Source: Erwinia billingiae Eb661
GTDB lineage: Bacteria > Pseudomonadota > Gammaproteobacteria > Enterobacterales > Enterobacteriaceae
Length of the DNA stretch: 64,000 nucleotides
Assembly: GCF_000196615.1 (NCBI RefSeq)
Contig: NC_014306.1
Coordinates: forward strand, 2,356,001-2,420,000
Reading direction: 5' to 3'
Under the pieces are notes generated by a model. The model was given only the letters and a program-made list of their open reading frames with translations, ran no database searches and had not been told where the DNA came from. The position numbers and the translations under genes are program-made. Of this stretch, positions 33,597 through 42,464 are shown piece by piece; the stretch's first letter is position 1, and each line of letters begins with the position of its first letter.

Positions 33597-35198
33597 TTAT
33601 TTTTTTGCCGGCGCACTGTACCAGTCCGCTTCTTTCACCAGGACCGGCGCGTCGGGCTGATTCACAAAGTTAGGCGACATAATCTGCACGGCAAATTCGC
33701 TGAACACGTCCTGTATATGGCCGTTGAGTTCACTTCTGACCGCGGCCAGCGACTGGCCTTTCAGCAGTCTCACCTGCAATTCATACGAGATATACCAGTC
33801 CATTAACGCCAGTTGGCGCACCACCGGCGGCTGCATGCCATCGATGCCGCTTGTCCGGCTGGCGGCAAGCTCAAGCATTGCATGTACCTGTCGCCACGGC
33901 GTGTCGTAACCGATGGTGACGCCGGTGGTCATGTTAACGCCGCCGCTTTGGACGTGGGTACTCAGATTGACAATTTTCCCGCTCACCACCACGGCATTGG
34001 GTACCGTCACTTCATAATTTTCCCGGGTGATGATTTTCGTCGCCAAAATGCCCACCTCACTGACCATGCCTTCATGATCCGCCAGCCGGATAATGTCACC
34101 CCGGCGCAGCGCGCGGGAATAGGTCAACACCAGTCCGCTCATCGCATGGTTCATCACCCCGGCGGAACCCAGCGTCAGCATTAAACCAAAGAACACGCTG
34201 ATCCCTTTGAAGGCCAGTGAATTTGCACCCGGCAGAAATGGATAGGCGATCGACAGCGCAAACAGCCAGATCATCACGCTGATTAATTTACGGGTGACGC
34301 CAACGGTATCCGGGTGCAATCCCGGCAGCTGCAGGCTGCCGGTTTCAACCCGCTGCAAAACCAGTTTGAGCAGACGCTGGATAATTCCGGTCAGAACAAA
34401 GATAACGCAGACGATAAACAGCCCAGGCAGGGCAGACAGGAGAATCACCCCGGCTTTTTGCACCATGCCCACGCTGTAGCCACCCAGCTCCATGCCCCAG
34501 ATGCGCGTATAGGGGAACAGCCTGAGTACCCAACTGATCCAGAGATAGAAGGCCAGCAGGCACACAAGGGTGACCAGTAATAAATATAACCGCAGTTCAA
34601 AAGCGCCGATAAAACCCCGTAACGATCGGGGGATCAGGCTTTTGTTCTTTTGCTGACGTTCAGCGAAGAAGTGCTTCACCGGCCTGATGGAATAGCCCGC
34701 CGCAACACACAAGGCGATGACCGTTATCAAACCGGCAAGGCTTTTGCCCAGTGATAACAGCAGGTATTTCGGTGAATACTGCTCAATCATCGCCTGTTGC
34801 AGCGTCTGTAATCGTTGTGCCACTTTCGTGGCGGCCTGCGGCAACGTCAGGTCATCGCCTTCATCCAGATCGCTATCGGCCAGCAGCATAAGGGGCTTGT
34901 TATTGACGCTAAACAAGACCGCCTGGCGTTGATAACGGGTGATCGGGGTGAGGACCAGCGGATGGCGCAGGTCATCCTGGCTCAAAGCCCGCACGGTATT
35001 CACAATGCGCCTTACCCGCTCCTCGGGCGTAGTGAGGCCGAATTTCGCCTGAAGCATCACCACCGGTTGATTAAGTAAGAACAGCGTGCGGGCTATCTCC
35101 TGAGGAGAAGGCGACTGGCGCGGCTCGGCGCTATGAGAAAGAAAAGGGAATGACAGCAATATTCCCCAGAGCAGGCAGCAGATCGCGGGTTTGATCAT
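33597..35198 (-). CDS. MscS-family mechanosensitive channel
   Basis: A 533-residue protein with a Sec signal peptide (MIKPAICCLLWGILLSFPFLSHSA), a periplasmic domain to about 150, several transmembrane helices and an MscS pore and beta domain (GSAGVMNHAMSGLVLTYSRALRRGDIIRLADHEGMVSEVGILATKIITRENYEVTVPNAVVVSGKIVNLS). The open frame extends upstream to 35282, but AGAGG before the ATG at 35198 and the signal peptide decide the start. Such large MscS-like channels with periplasmic parts relate to YnaI and MscK. It closes the long minus-strand run begun at 46.7 kb, after an 83-base gap, so it may have its own promoter. Confidence 0.83.
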   Translation of the reverse strand: MIKPAICCLLWGILLSFPFLSHSAEPRQSPSPQEIARTLFLLNQPVVMLQAKFGLTTPEERVRRIVNTVRALSQDDLRHPLVLTPITRYQRQAVLFSVNNKPLMLLADSDLDEGDDLTLPQAATKVAQRLQTLQQAMIEQYSPKYLLLSLGKSLAGLITVIALCVAAGYSIRPVKHFFAERQQKNKSLIPRSLRGFIGAFELRLYLLLVTLVCLLAFYLWISWVLRLFPYTRIWGMELGGYSVGMVQKAGVILLSALPGLFIVCVIFVLTGIIQRLLKLVLQRVETGSLQLPGLHPDTVGVTRKLISVMIWLFALSIAYPFLPGANSLAFKGISVFFGLMLTLGSAGVMNHAMSGLVLTYSRALRRGDIIRLADHEGMVSEVGILATKIITRENYEVTVPNAVVVSGKIVNLSTHVQSGGVNMTTGVTIGYDTPWRQVHAMLELAASRTSGIDGMQPPVVRQLALMDWYISYELQVRLLKGQSLAAVRSELNGHIQDVFSEFAVQIMSPNFVNQPDAPVLVKEADWYSAPAKK

Positions 35199-35281
35199 CG
35201 GCAAACCTCTGGCACATCCGGAAAAAAATCGCACCTGACCGCGGCGTTTGCTGCCGCAGACAGGCTTCCCGTGTTCATTCA

Positions 35282-35575
35282 CTATTTAATGTCAGGGCAC
35301 TCTATGTCGTCGATAGCTTCGCCGTAGGCGTCGTTGTTTTTATTCCGTAACGCCGCGGCCACGGCGAGGATCTGCGATTCGGTCTGCTTATCGTGCAGGA
35401 ACGTGGATTTTATTTTTGCATCGGGAATAGCGGGATCAATCTGGCAATGGCTGCGTAAGTCATTGATGATTTTTTGCTGCCTCAGCGCATAAGCCAGGTC
35501 GTCGTACGGTGCTGCCACGGCGGAAGCCGTCAGCGAAAATAAAACACCGGCCAGAATCGTTTTGCGAAAGTTCAT
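35282..35575 (-). CDS. Small exported protein of unknown function
   Basis: A 97-residue protein with a clear signal peptide (MNFRKTILAGVLFSLTASAVAA). The mature part of about 75 residues has two cysteines (SHCQIDP and IECPDIK) that could form one disulphide. AGGAG precedes the ATG at 35575; upstream in-frame codons overlap the HAD gene and are not needed. It follows the HAD phosphatase gene by 19 bases. I recognise no family. Confidence 0.65.
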   Translation of the reverse strand: MNFRKTILAGVLFSLTASAVAAPYDDLAYALRQQKIINDLRSHCQIDPAIPDAKIKSTFLHDKQTESQILAVAAALRNKNNDAYGEAIDDIECPDIK

Positions 35576-35594
35576 GCTGTTGCTCCTGCAGAAG

Positions 35595-36623
35595 TTAGGG
35601 CGTTGTGGTGGTGAGTACGGTGCCATTCCCCGGACACAAGGCGGGATCGAACACCGTTTTCCAGTCTTTTTTCATATCAACAATCGTCCAGCCGTATTTT
35701 CCCGCCAGCGTTAATCCGTTCACTAAGGTTCCGCTGGCCGGCGGATGCGCATCGTAGGCATATTCGCGTTGGCTGTCGGTATGGTGTACCAGCAAACCAA
35801 AGGTTTTCACGTCGGGATTAGCTGAAGTGTATTGCAACATGGGCACATCGCCATCGCTGTTGCCAAAAGCGGCTACCGGGCGATGGCCCATAAACAGATG
35901 GATCGCCACCGGCTTGGCGGCGGCATCATCATAGAACGCACCGTTCATGGTTTTGCGCAGTTGGGTGCCGTTGTCGGTAAGGGAAAATTCAGATAACGAA
36001 AAGGAACCCACCACTTGCTCAGGCGGGATGTCATACATTTTCTCTGCCAGCACACGCATAAAATCCACGCCGCCACCGGAGATAATCCAGGTTTTAAAGC
36101 CGTTTTGCCGCAGATAATCCAGCAACTGGCGCATCGGTAAATACCCCAGCCGATCGTAACCGCAACCAAAGCGTGCGTGTTTCTGCGTGCTGACCCAGTC
36201 GGTCACCCGTTGGGTGAATTCTTCGGTGGTCATATTGCTGTGGGTCAGAGCGACCAGCTTAAACAGCCCTTTGCTGCCCGACGCGGCCAGCGTTTTGATG
36301 TCGTTCTTTAACGCCGCAGAAATCAGCGGGTCGCTTTGCCATTCAGGATGGGCCGGTGCCAGCCGCTTCAGCTCATCCAGCGCAAACTGCAGCTGGAAGG
36401 TGACCGGCGCTTCTGGCCACAGGGTGCCATCATTATCAAACACCACGTAGCGCTGCTTCTGCGGGATAAAGGCGGGATCGCCCGGCGTGGTGGCGTGGCC
36501 AACCCACTGTTCGATGGCCGTTTTGGCGGCGGTGTCATTCCATGCCGACAGCGTCGGATCGGCGGCAGCCTGACACACGCCCACGCCGCATAACAGTGCC
36601 AGAGCACAGAGTTTACTCTTCAT
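35595..36623 (-). CDS. Exported HAD-family phosphatase
   Basis: A 342-residue HAD hydrolase with an N-terminal signal peptide (MKSKLCALALLCGVGVCQAAA). Motif I reads YVVFDNDGTLWPE, motif II IISGGGVDFMRVLAE, and motif IV FGNSDGDVPML, in the phosphoserine phosphatase-like class. Periplasmic location means it acts on an external or envelope phosphoester. Its start overlaps the BatD-like gene (ATGA), tying it to the MoxR/VWA operon. Substrate unknown. Confidence 0.82.
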   Translation of the reverse strand: MKSKLCALALLCGVGVCQAAADPTLSAWNDTAAKTAIEQWVGHATTPGDPAFIPQKQRYVVFDNDGTLWPEAPVTFQLQFALDELKRLAPAHPEWQSDPLISAALKNDIKTLAASGSKGLFKLVALTHSNMTTEEFTQRVTDWVSTQKHARFGCGYDRLGYLPMRQLLDYLRQNGFKTWIISGGGVDFMRVLAEKMYDIPPEQVVGSFSLSEFSLTDNGTQLRKTMNGAFYDDAAAKPVAIHLFMGHRPVAAFGNSDGDVPMLQYTSANPDVKTFGLLVHHTDSQREYAYDAHPPASGTLVNGLTLAGKYGWTIVDMKKDWKTVFDPALCPGNGTVLTTTTP

Positions 36624-37636
36624 GTTTTCTTCCTTTTCAGCGTTGCCAGGTCGGGCAGCGGCACAATGCGCCAGATCCGCAACCCGCGTTGAATAACAAA
36701 ACGGCCCGTGCGCCATAACGCGTGACGCATAAACCAGCCGACAATCGCCAGCAAAATGAGCGCGACAGCGATCGATACGGCAGGCCAAAGGGAGCTCGTG
36801 CCCTTAGCTCGCAGGACGTTTTCACTGCCTGCCGCCCGTGCGGGCGCGATGGTATAGGAGGCTGGTGGCAGCGAGGCAATCTGCCATTGCTGATTACGGG
36901 TGTCCCACCAGCGCAGCTTGATCTCGGGCAGGATCAGGGTGCCGGCCGTGGCGGGCAGATAGCGCAGGCGTTCAGTGCGCTGGGCGCCGATCACCTCACC
37001 GCGGCCCTCGGTTAGCAGGCTGTTTTCCGGCGTCAGGCGTTGCGTACCTGAGCCAGGAATGGCGAACAGGATTTGCGGGATCTGCGCCGGGATCACCGCC
37101 TGCGCCTGCACCGTTACCTGCCGTTCAATGACGTCACCAACATGAATCGTCCGTTCGCCGTCGGCCCGCCAGACCTGAATTTTCTGCTGCAGGCTGAGGG
37201 CGCTGGCCGGCAGAAAACGATCCGGCTGTTGTACGCCGGCTGGCCAGCTGACCTGTTTCTCTATCGCGGGCAGCGTCACCGTTTGCGGCGGTTGCCCGGC
37301 CGAAGTTAGCGTCAGATCCATCGCCGGCAGCCTCAGCATGCCGCCATCCCAGGCCATCAGCTGCCGCTCCATTTTGATGCCGCTCCAGCTGGTACTTCCC
37401 TCGCGCCGTGAAACCAGCTGGTTGGGCAGCGAAGTGGTCAGCAGCATGCCATTTTCGACCGTCATTTCTGGCCATTCCGGCGGAGGATTAAACCAGCTAT
37501 CCGTCCAGAAGGTGATCGCCACCCGCACAGGTTGTCCGGGGACCAGATGATCCGGTGCTTCCAGTTCGCGGGTCAGCGTCATTGCCGCCTGCGGCATCGC
37601 GGAAAACAGTAAAAGTATCAGCAGAAACCGTCTCAT
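36620..37636 (-). CDS. BatD-like exported membrane protein
   Basis: A 338-residue protein with a signal peptide (MRRFLLILLLFSAMPQAAM). Several beta-rich domains resembling BatD/OmpA-type immunoglobulin folds follow (PGQPVRVAITFWTDSWFNPPPEWPEM, GDVIERQVTVQAQAVIPAQIPQI), then one transmembrane helix near 285-305 and a basic cytoplasmic tail. It overlaps the VWA-TPR gene by four bases. BatD proteins pair with BatA/BatB VWA proteins at the inner membrane in aerotolerance operons; the exact role is unknown. Confidence 0.78.
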   Translation of the reverse strand: MRRFLLILLLFSAMPQAAMTLTRELEAPDHLVPGQPVRVAITFWTDSWFNPPPEWPEMTVENGMLLTTSLPNQLVSRREGSTSWSGIKMERQLMAWDGGMLRLPAMDLTLTSAGQPPQTVTLPAIEKQVSWPAGVQQPDRFLPASALSLQQKIQVWRADGERTIHVGDVIERQVTVQAQAVIPAQIPQILFAIPGSGTQRLTPENSLLTEGRGEVIGAQRTERLRYLPATAGTLILPEIKLRWWDTRNQQWQIASLPPASYTIAPARAAGSENVLRAKGTSSLWPAVSIAVALILLAIVGWFMRHALWRTGRFVIQRGLRIWRIVPLPDLATLKRKKT

Positions 37637-39159
37637 TTCCCCTCCGCAGGCGCTGAGTTGTAGAGGTTTTCCAGCAGGCCGCTGGGTGACAGGCTGAGAT
37701 TGTCGTACCACTGATTAACCTGCGGCGAGTTGCCCGCCGTGGCCTGCATATCCTGCTGCTTAACGCCCTGATCTTTCTTCAGATCGTTTTTGATCGCATC
37801 GGGCGTTTCATCCTGTTCCTTATGCTGAGAATCCTGACGATCGCGCTCTTTTTGCCGTAATTGCATGATGATGTGCGCAATCTTCGCCCGGTTATCTTTC
37901 GCCATCGTCCAGTCAGGCCGCAGGCTTAATGCCTGGTCATAACTGGTCAGCGCCTGCTGCCACTGCTTTTGCTGCGCGTAGCTGTTGCCGATCCACAGCA
38001 GGGTATCGGGTGTGGCTGGCGCCTGAAGAAAAGCGCTGGTGGCCGCAGGGAAATCGCCGGCGTTGTAAAGGGCAATGCCGCGCCACAGGGGATTGGTGAA
38101 ATGCGCTGCTGCCTCAGCATAATCACCCCGGTTGAAGGCCCGCTGCCCCTGTTGATCCGGACTGATAAAGGCCTCAGTCCAGGCTGCGGCGGCTGGTGGC
38201 GTAAAGGTGGTCAGCGAGACGGCGATCAGCAGCAGTAAAATCATCTGCTGACGCCAGACCAGCAGCAATAACAGCATTGGGATAATCAGCAGGTAACCAC
38301 TGTTTTTCCAATGCAGATCGCTGCGGGAGTTTTGCTGCGCCACCACGGACTGCTGAATGTTTTGCAGAATGGCGGGCAGGTCGTCATCGTCAGCGGTCGC
38401 CAGCGTTACCGGAATACCGTTATTGCGCAGCTGTTCGAAACGCGGCACGTTCAGGCGGGTATCAATCCCTCGCGCTGCCAGCGCCTCCGGCAGCGCGCCG
38501 CCTTTAGCCGTGCCGGGCACCCATACCTGCAACGGCAGTTTCTGTTCCGCCAGCCAGCGCGCGTCTTCCGCGCTGAGGTTGTCGGCCACCAGCAGCAGGC
38601 TGTGCGGCACCGTCGGCGACTGAGGCAGGTTTTTTAGTGCCAGCGCAATGGCTGCCTGTAATCCGGAACCTTCCCCTTCGGGCAGCTGCGTGGGCTGCTG
38701 CGCGTCGAGAAACAGCCGGAAAAATGCGCCGTCGTTGGTCATGGGCGTGGTCAAAAATGCCTGCGCGTTGTACACCACCAGGCCCATATGGCTGCCGGGA
38801 AGCCGGCTCATCAGCGCTTCAATTTTCGGCTGCATGCGTTGATGACGGGAAGGCGGTAAATCCTGCGCCATCATGCCCAGGTCCTGTTGCAGGATCACCA
38901 TGACCTGAGTTTGCGAGGTCATGCCGGCGGGCAGATCTTTTTGCCAGCTCGGCCCGGCCAGCGCAATACAGCCCGCTGCGAAAAGCCACGGCAGCACCTG
39001 AAACAGCGATCGGCGCTGGCCATGAATGAGTGCGCGGGCAAAAGGTTTGGTCATAATGCGGTGCCAGGCGCTGCGCGAACCGCTGGCGAGAAACCACAGC
39101 AGTGGGCAGAGCAGCAGCCCCAGCAGCCGCCACGGATAGATAAAGAGAAAGTCCGTCAT
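37633..39159 (-). CDS. VWA-TPR membrane protein (BatB/BatC-like)
   Basis: A 508-residue protein: two N-terminal helices, a VWA domain (about 85-270), a third helix pair near 290-325 and TPR repeats at about 350-425 (AFNRGDYAEAAAHFTN, LWIGNSYAQQKQWQQALTSYDQALSLRPDW), ending in a charged disordered tail. The metal-ion-dependent adhesion site DxSxS of the VWA is absent (LQQDLGM in its place), so this VWA probably lacks metal binding. The layout equals a fusion of BatB with BatC. The start is ATG 39159, overlapping the first VWA gene by four bases; upstream in-frame codons are inside that gene. Confidence 0.82.
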   Translation of the reverse strand: MTDFLFIYPWRLLGLLLCPLLWFLASGSRSAWHRIMTKPFARALIHGQRRSLFQVLPWLFAAGCIALAGPSWQKDLPAGMTSQTQVMVILQQDLGMMAQDLPPSRHQRMQPKIEALMSRLPGSHMGLVVYNAQAFLTTPMTNDGAFFRLFLDAQQPTQLPEGEGSGLQAAIALALKNLPQSPTVPHSLLLVADNLSAEDARWLAEQKLPLQVWVPGTAKGGALPEALAARGIDTRLNVPRFEQLRNNGIPVTLATADDDDLPAILQNIQQSVVAQQNSRSDLHWKNSGYLLIIPMLLLLLVWRQQMILLLLIAVSLTTFTPPAAAAWTEAFISPDQQGQRAFNRGDYAEAAAHFTNPLWRGIALYNAGDFPAATSAFLQAPATPDTLLWIGNSYAQQKQWQQALTSYDQALSLRPDWTMAKDNRAKIAHIIMQLRQKERDRQDSQHKEQDETPDAIKNDLKKDQGVKQQDMQATAGNSPQVNQWYDNLSLSPSGLLENLYNSAPAEGK

Positions 39160-40133
39160 GTTCTGCGCTCCCGGATAAGCCGTAGCACGGTGAACGCCAG
39201 CAGCAGACACATCGCTCCCATTAGCGGCCAGTGAAACAGCGGCAGGTGCCAGGAGAATCCCGTGGTCCTGACCTGCGAAGGCGTCATCGCATCAATCTGC
39301 TGCCAGACGCTGTCCAGCGCCTTACCGGATGTGCTGGCCTGCAGGGCCTCGCCGCCGGTCAGCTGGGCGATCTGTTTTAACAGCGCCGTATCCACTTTAT
39401 CCTCTCCGCTGCTGTTGATGTCGCCAAAGGCGATGGTATGCACCTGAACGTGATGCGATGCTGCCAGCTGTGCCGCCAGCGCCGGAGAGAGCTGTGACGC
39501 GGTATCGTTGCCATCGGTCAGCAGGATCGCCAGCCTGCTGGCATCTCGATCCAGGCTGCTGTCCAGCAACTTGACCGCCACACCCAGCGCATCGCCAATG
39601 GCGGTTTGTTGGCCAATCATGCCGGGGGCCAACTGGTTAATCCGCGCCAGCAACGCCTGCTTATCCTCACTGATGGGCGCAAAGGGCCAGGCGCTGCTGG
39701 CAAAAATAACCAGTCCAATGCGATCCGTTTTGCGCTGGGCGACAAAAGCACGCACCGATCGCTGTACCGCCTGCAGCCGGGTGATGCCATCCTGCGCATC
39801 GTTTTTCTCCATCGATCCGGACACGTCCAGAATCAGCACCATATTGCGCATCGGCTTGATGATTTGCTGTGGCGGCATCAGGTATTCCGGCCTGGCCAGC
39901 GCACACACCAGCAGCGCCCACACCAACCAGAAGACCAGCCGGTCCGGCCAGCGGATTTTCGCCGCTGGCGTATGCAGCTTCAGCTCGCCCGCCAGCGCCG
40001 GTAAAAACGGCACGCGGACTTTCTCTTCCTGCTGCCGTTCTTTTGTCGGCAAAAAGTGCAAGACCAGCGGCAGCAGAAGCAGGATCCCGGCCAGCGGCCA
40101 GGCAAAATCAATGTGGGTCAGCAGGTCAGACAT
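39156..40133 (-). CDS. VWA membrane protein (BatA-like)
   Basis: A 325-residue protein. N-terminal helices (about 9-25 and 62-80) flank a basic loop, and a VWA domain follows with intact MIDAS residues DVSGSMEKN, then the conserved T in QQTAIGDALG and D in ILLTDGND. A final C-terminal helix completes the BatA topology, placing the VWA domain in the cytoplasm or periplasm between membrane spans as in Bacteroides BatA. Start ATG 40133; it overlaps the DUF4381 gene by eight bases. Confidence 0.86.
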   Translation of the reverse strand: MSDLLTHIDFAWPLAGILLLLPLVLHFLPTKERQQEEKVRVPFLPALAGELKLHTPAAKIRWPDRLVFWLVWALLVCALARPEYLMPPQQIIKPMRNMVLILDVSGSMEKNDAQDGITRLQAVQRSVRAFVAQRKTDRIGLVIFASSAWPFAPISEDKQALLARINQLAPGMIGQQTAIGDALGVAVKLLDSSLDRDASRLAILLTDGNDTASQLSPALAAQLAASHHVQVHTIAFGDINSSGEDKVDTALLKQIAQLTGGEALQASTSGKALDSVWQQIDAMTPSQVRTTGFSWHLPLFHWPLMGAMCLLLAFTVLRLIRERRT

Positions 40134-40566
40134 CAGGAAGCGTCTCCAGCCAGCGGGAGAGTTGCTGTTGCAAACGTGCATTTTGATCCGGCTCCAGCCG
40201 GTTATCCCGCTGACAATAGCGGCCAATCAGCAGCTGTCGGTCAGGTTCATCCAGCGGCAAACGGGCGAGCAGGGCTTCTGGACGGTCCAGCGTCGAGATG
40301 TCGTCGCGCGGATGGTGCACCAGCAAAATGCGTTTGATCACCGCCAGCCAGCCGTCGGCATTTTGCTCCTGCCGGATATGGCGTCGCGCTTCACGTCGCC
40401 ACCGGTTCCGCCGCCAGCGCAACAGGCGGAGGCAGAACCACACCAGCAATGCTGCTGACAGTAACGCGCCGAGCACAATCCAGCCCGGCGGCAAGGGCAG
40501 CCATGGGATCGCCGCAGGCAGGGCGGGATGCGCCAAATCAGGCACGGAAAATCCTTTCGCCAGCAT
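40126..40566 (-). CDS. DUF4381 membrane protein
   Basis: A 146-residue protein of the DUF4381 family. An N-terminal segment PALPAAIPWLPLPPGWIVLG leads into one transmembrane helix (about 28-48), and the cytoplasmic remainder is basic (RRNRWRREARRHIRQ), with LAVIKRILLVHHPRDDISTLDRPEALLARLP. DUF4381 genes almost always lie between DUF58 and VWA genes of MoxR operons, as here. Function unknown; assigned by context and family pattern. Confidence 0.8.
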   Translation of the reverse strand: MLAKGFSVPDLAHPALPAAIPWLPLPPGWIVLGALLSAALLVWFCLRLLRWRRNRWRREARRHIRQEQNADGWLAVIKRILLVHHPRDDISTLDRPEALLARLPLDEPDRQLLIGRYCQRDNRLEPDQNARLQQQLSRWLETLPDV

Positions 40567-41475
40567 TCAAAACCCCTTTTGTAGTTGCGGCAGCAGATCC
40601 TCACCGACCACAATCTGATTGACCTTAATCCCCAGACGCGTCAACCGGTTCTTCTGGTTTGCCAGCCGGGTGGTCACGCTGTCCTGAATTTGGCTGCGCA
40701 GGGCGGGCGAAAGCGAAAGGGTGGTTTGCCGATCCTGATACCAGGCGGCCAGCTGGCCTTGTGCCGGTAAACGCAGATGCAGGTCGTCGAGGGTAACAAA
40801 GGCGCTGATTTCACAGCGACGCCGCAGGCCTGCCAACAGCGCTTCACTGTGGGCATCCTGGTCGTGGAAATCGCTGATAATTGCCAGCCAGCTGCCGGTC
40901 GGCACGCTGCCAGCGATCCGTTCCAGGCTTCCCGCCAGGGTCATCGTTGCGATGACTTCCTGCGGATACTGTTCCGCTAACCGCTGGTTATAACTCTCAA
41001 GGTGGCTCAGTAGCGGGGTCAGGCTGGTTTTCGGCGAACGGCAGGGAGTCAGCGCGCAGGTTTCATCGTCAAACACCAGGCACCCGAGGCGATCGCCGTC
41101 ATGCCAGCTGCGCCAGGCCAGCAGCCCGGCCAGCGTCGCCGCAGCCACCGATTTGCTCTGGCCGCGGGTGGCGAAATACATATCCAGACGCTGATCGACC
41201 AGCAGAAACACCGGGCGCTCACGCTCTTCGTTATACAGGCGTATCCACGGCGAACGCAGCCTGGCCGTGGCCTGCCAGTCAATCAGCCGGACATCATCCC
41301 CCGGCTGATAGCGACGCAGGCTGTCAAAATTGAGGCCGCGACCCTGCTGTTTTGACGCCCGTTCACCCGCCATTGCACCGGGCGGCATCTGTCCCGGCGG
41401 GTTGTTCAGCCTGCGGGCTTCGCCAGCCAGCGCCATCAGCGCGGCACGATCGATCACCAGAGGGCTGCTCATCAT
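40567..41475 (-). CDS. DUF58 protein of the MoxR operon
   Basis: A 302-residue soluble DUF58 protein. The family core is visible as GRGLNFDSLRRYQPGDDVRLIDWQATARLRSPWIRLYNEERERPVFLLVDQRLDM, followed by a VWA-like domain. In MoxR AAA+ operons this protein is the usual immediate partner of the ATPase. It overlaps moxR by four bases and ends one base before the DUF4381 start. Confidence 0.88.
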   Translation of the reverse strand: MMSSPLVIDRAALMALAGEARRLNNPPGQMPPGAMAGERASKQQGRGLNFDSLRRYQPGDDVRLIDWQATARLRSPWIRLYNEERERPVFLLVDQRLDMYFATRGQSKSVAAATLAGLLAWRSWHDGDRLGCLVFDDETCALTPCRSPKTSLTPLLSHLESYNQRLAEQYPQEVIATMTLAGSLERIAGSVPTGSWLAIISDFHDQDAHSEALLAGLRRRCEISAFVTLDDLHLRLPAQGQLAAWYQDRQTTLSLSPALRSQIQDSVTTRLANQKNRLTRLGIKVNQIVVGEDLLPQLQKGF

Positions 41476-42464
41476 GCCACCACGGCATCAAGCAGCATTT
41501 GTACTGCCCGATCGGCGCTACAGTTATCCGCATTGGCCTGATAGCTCAATAGCAGGCGATGGCGTAATACCGCTGGCGCAATGCGCTTGATGTCTTCGGG
41601 CAACACCGCATCGCGACCTTCCAGCCACGCCAGCGCGCGACCGCAACGATCCAGCGCCAGCGTACCGCGCGGGCTAACCCCAAGGGCGATATAGCTGGCA
41701 AAGGTTTCACTGACCGAGGCCGGCTGTCGGGTCATTTCGACCAGGTTAATGATGTAACTCTCGACCGTTGGCGCGACGTAAACGCTGGCGATCTCCCGCC
41801 AGCAGCTGGCAATGTCGGCCTGGCTTAGCCGGGTGATCGCTGCGGCAACAGCGTCGGGTCGGGCCGCCTGATACTGTGCCTGCTGCTCGGCCCGCACCAG
41901 TTGCATCACCTTTTGTTCGTTTTCCTGCGAAGGATAGCTGACGAGGATTTTCATCAGAAAGCGGTCAAGCTGCGCTTCGGGTAACGGCCAGGTGCCTTCC
42001 TGATCGATGGGGTTTTGCGTTGCCAGCACCATAAACACGCCGGGCAGTGGCCAGGTTTTCCCGGCAACGGTGACGTGCCGCTCTTCCATCGCTTCCAGCA
42101 ACGCCGACTGCACGCGGGCTGAGGCGCGGTTAATTTCATCCGCCAGAATAATGTTGCCGAACACCGGACCAGGACGAAAGCGGAACTGGTCTTCTTCCCG
42201 CGTGGCATTTTGCTGGTAGATTTCGCTGCCGGTAATGTCCGACGGCAACAGATCGGGGGTGAACTGGATACGGCAAAAATCGCCTTCGAGGTGTTTCGCC
42301 AGTTCGCGCACGGCACGGGTTTTTGCCAGGCCTGGCAGGCCCTCAAGCAGCACATGGCCATCGCAGAGCAGGGCCACAATCAACATTCTGACCAGCTCTT
42401 CCTGCCCGAGCACCTGGGCATTCATCTCGGTTTCCAGTGCCAGCATTTTTTCCCTTTGAGTCAT
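41472..42464 (-). CDS. MoxR-family AAA+ ATPase
   Basis: A 330-residue MoxR ATPase with Walker A GLPGLAKTRAVRELA near residue 44, Walker B NIILADEINRASARVQSALLEAMEE, sensor 1 ATQNPIDQEGTWPLPEAQLDRFLMK and the sensor 2 region SPRGTLALDRCGRALAWL. MoxR proteins act as chaperone-like machines with VWA partners to insert cofactors or assemble complexes, as in methanol dehydrogenase maturation. It overlaps the sulfatase maturase gene upstream by four bases (ATGA), which links the two maturation systems. Confidence 0.92.
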   Translation of the reverse strand: MTQREKMLALETEMNAQVLGQEELVRMLIVALLCDGHVLLEGLPGLAKTRAVRELAKHLEGDFCRIQFTPDLLPSDITGSEIYQQNATREEDQFRFRPGPVFGNIILADEINRASARVQSALLEAMEERHVTVAGKTWPLPGVFMVLATQNPIDQEGTWPLPEAQLDRFLMKILVSYPSQENEQKVMQLVRAEQQAQYQAARPDAVAAAITRLSQADIASCWREIASVYVAPTVESYIINLVEMTRQPASVSETFASYIALGVSPRGTLALDRCGRALAWLEGRDAVLPEDIKRIAPAVLRHRLLLSYQANADNCSADRAVQMLLDAVVA

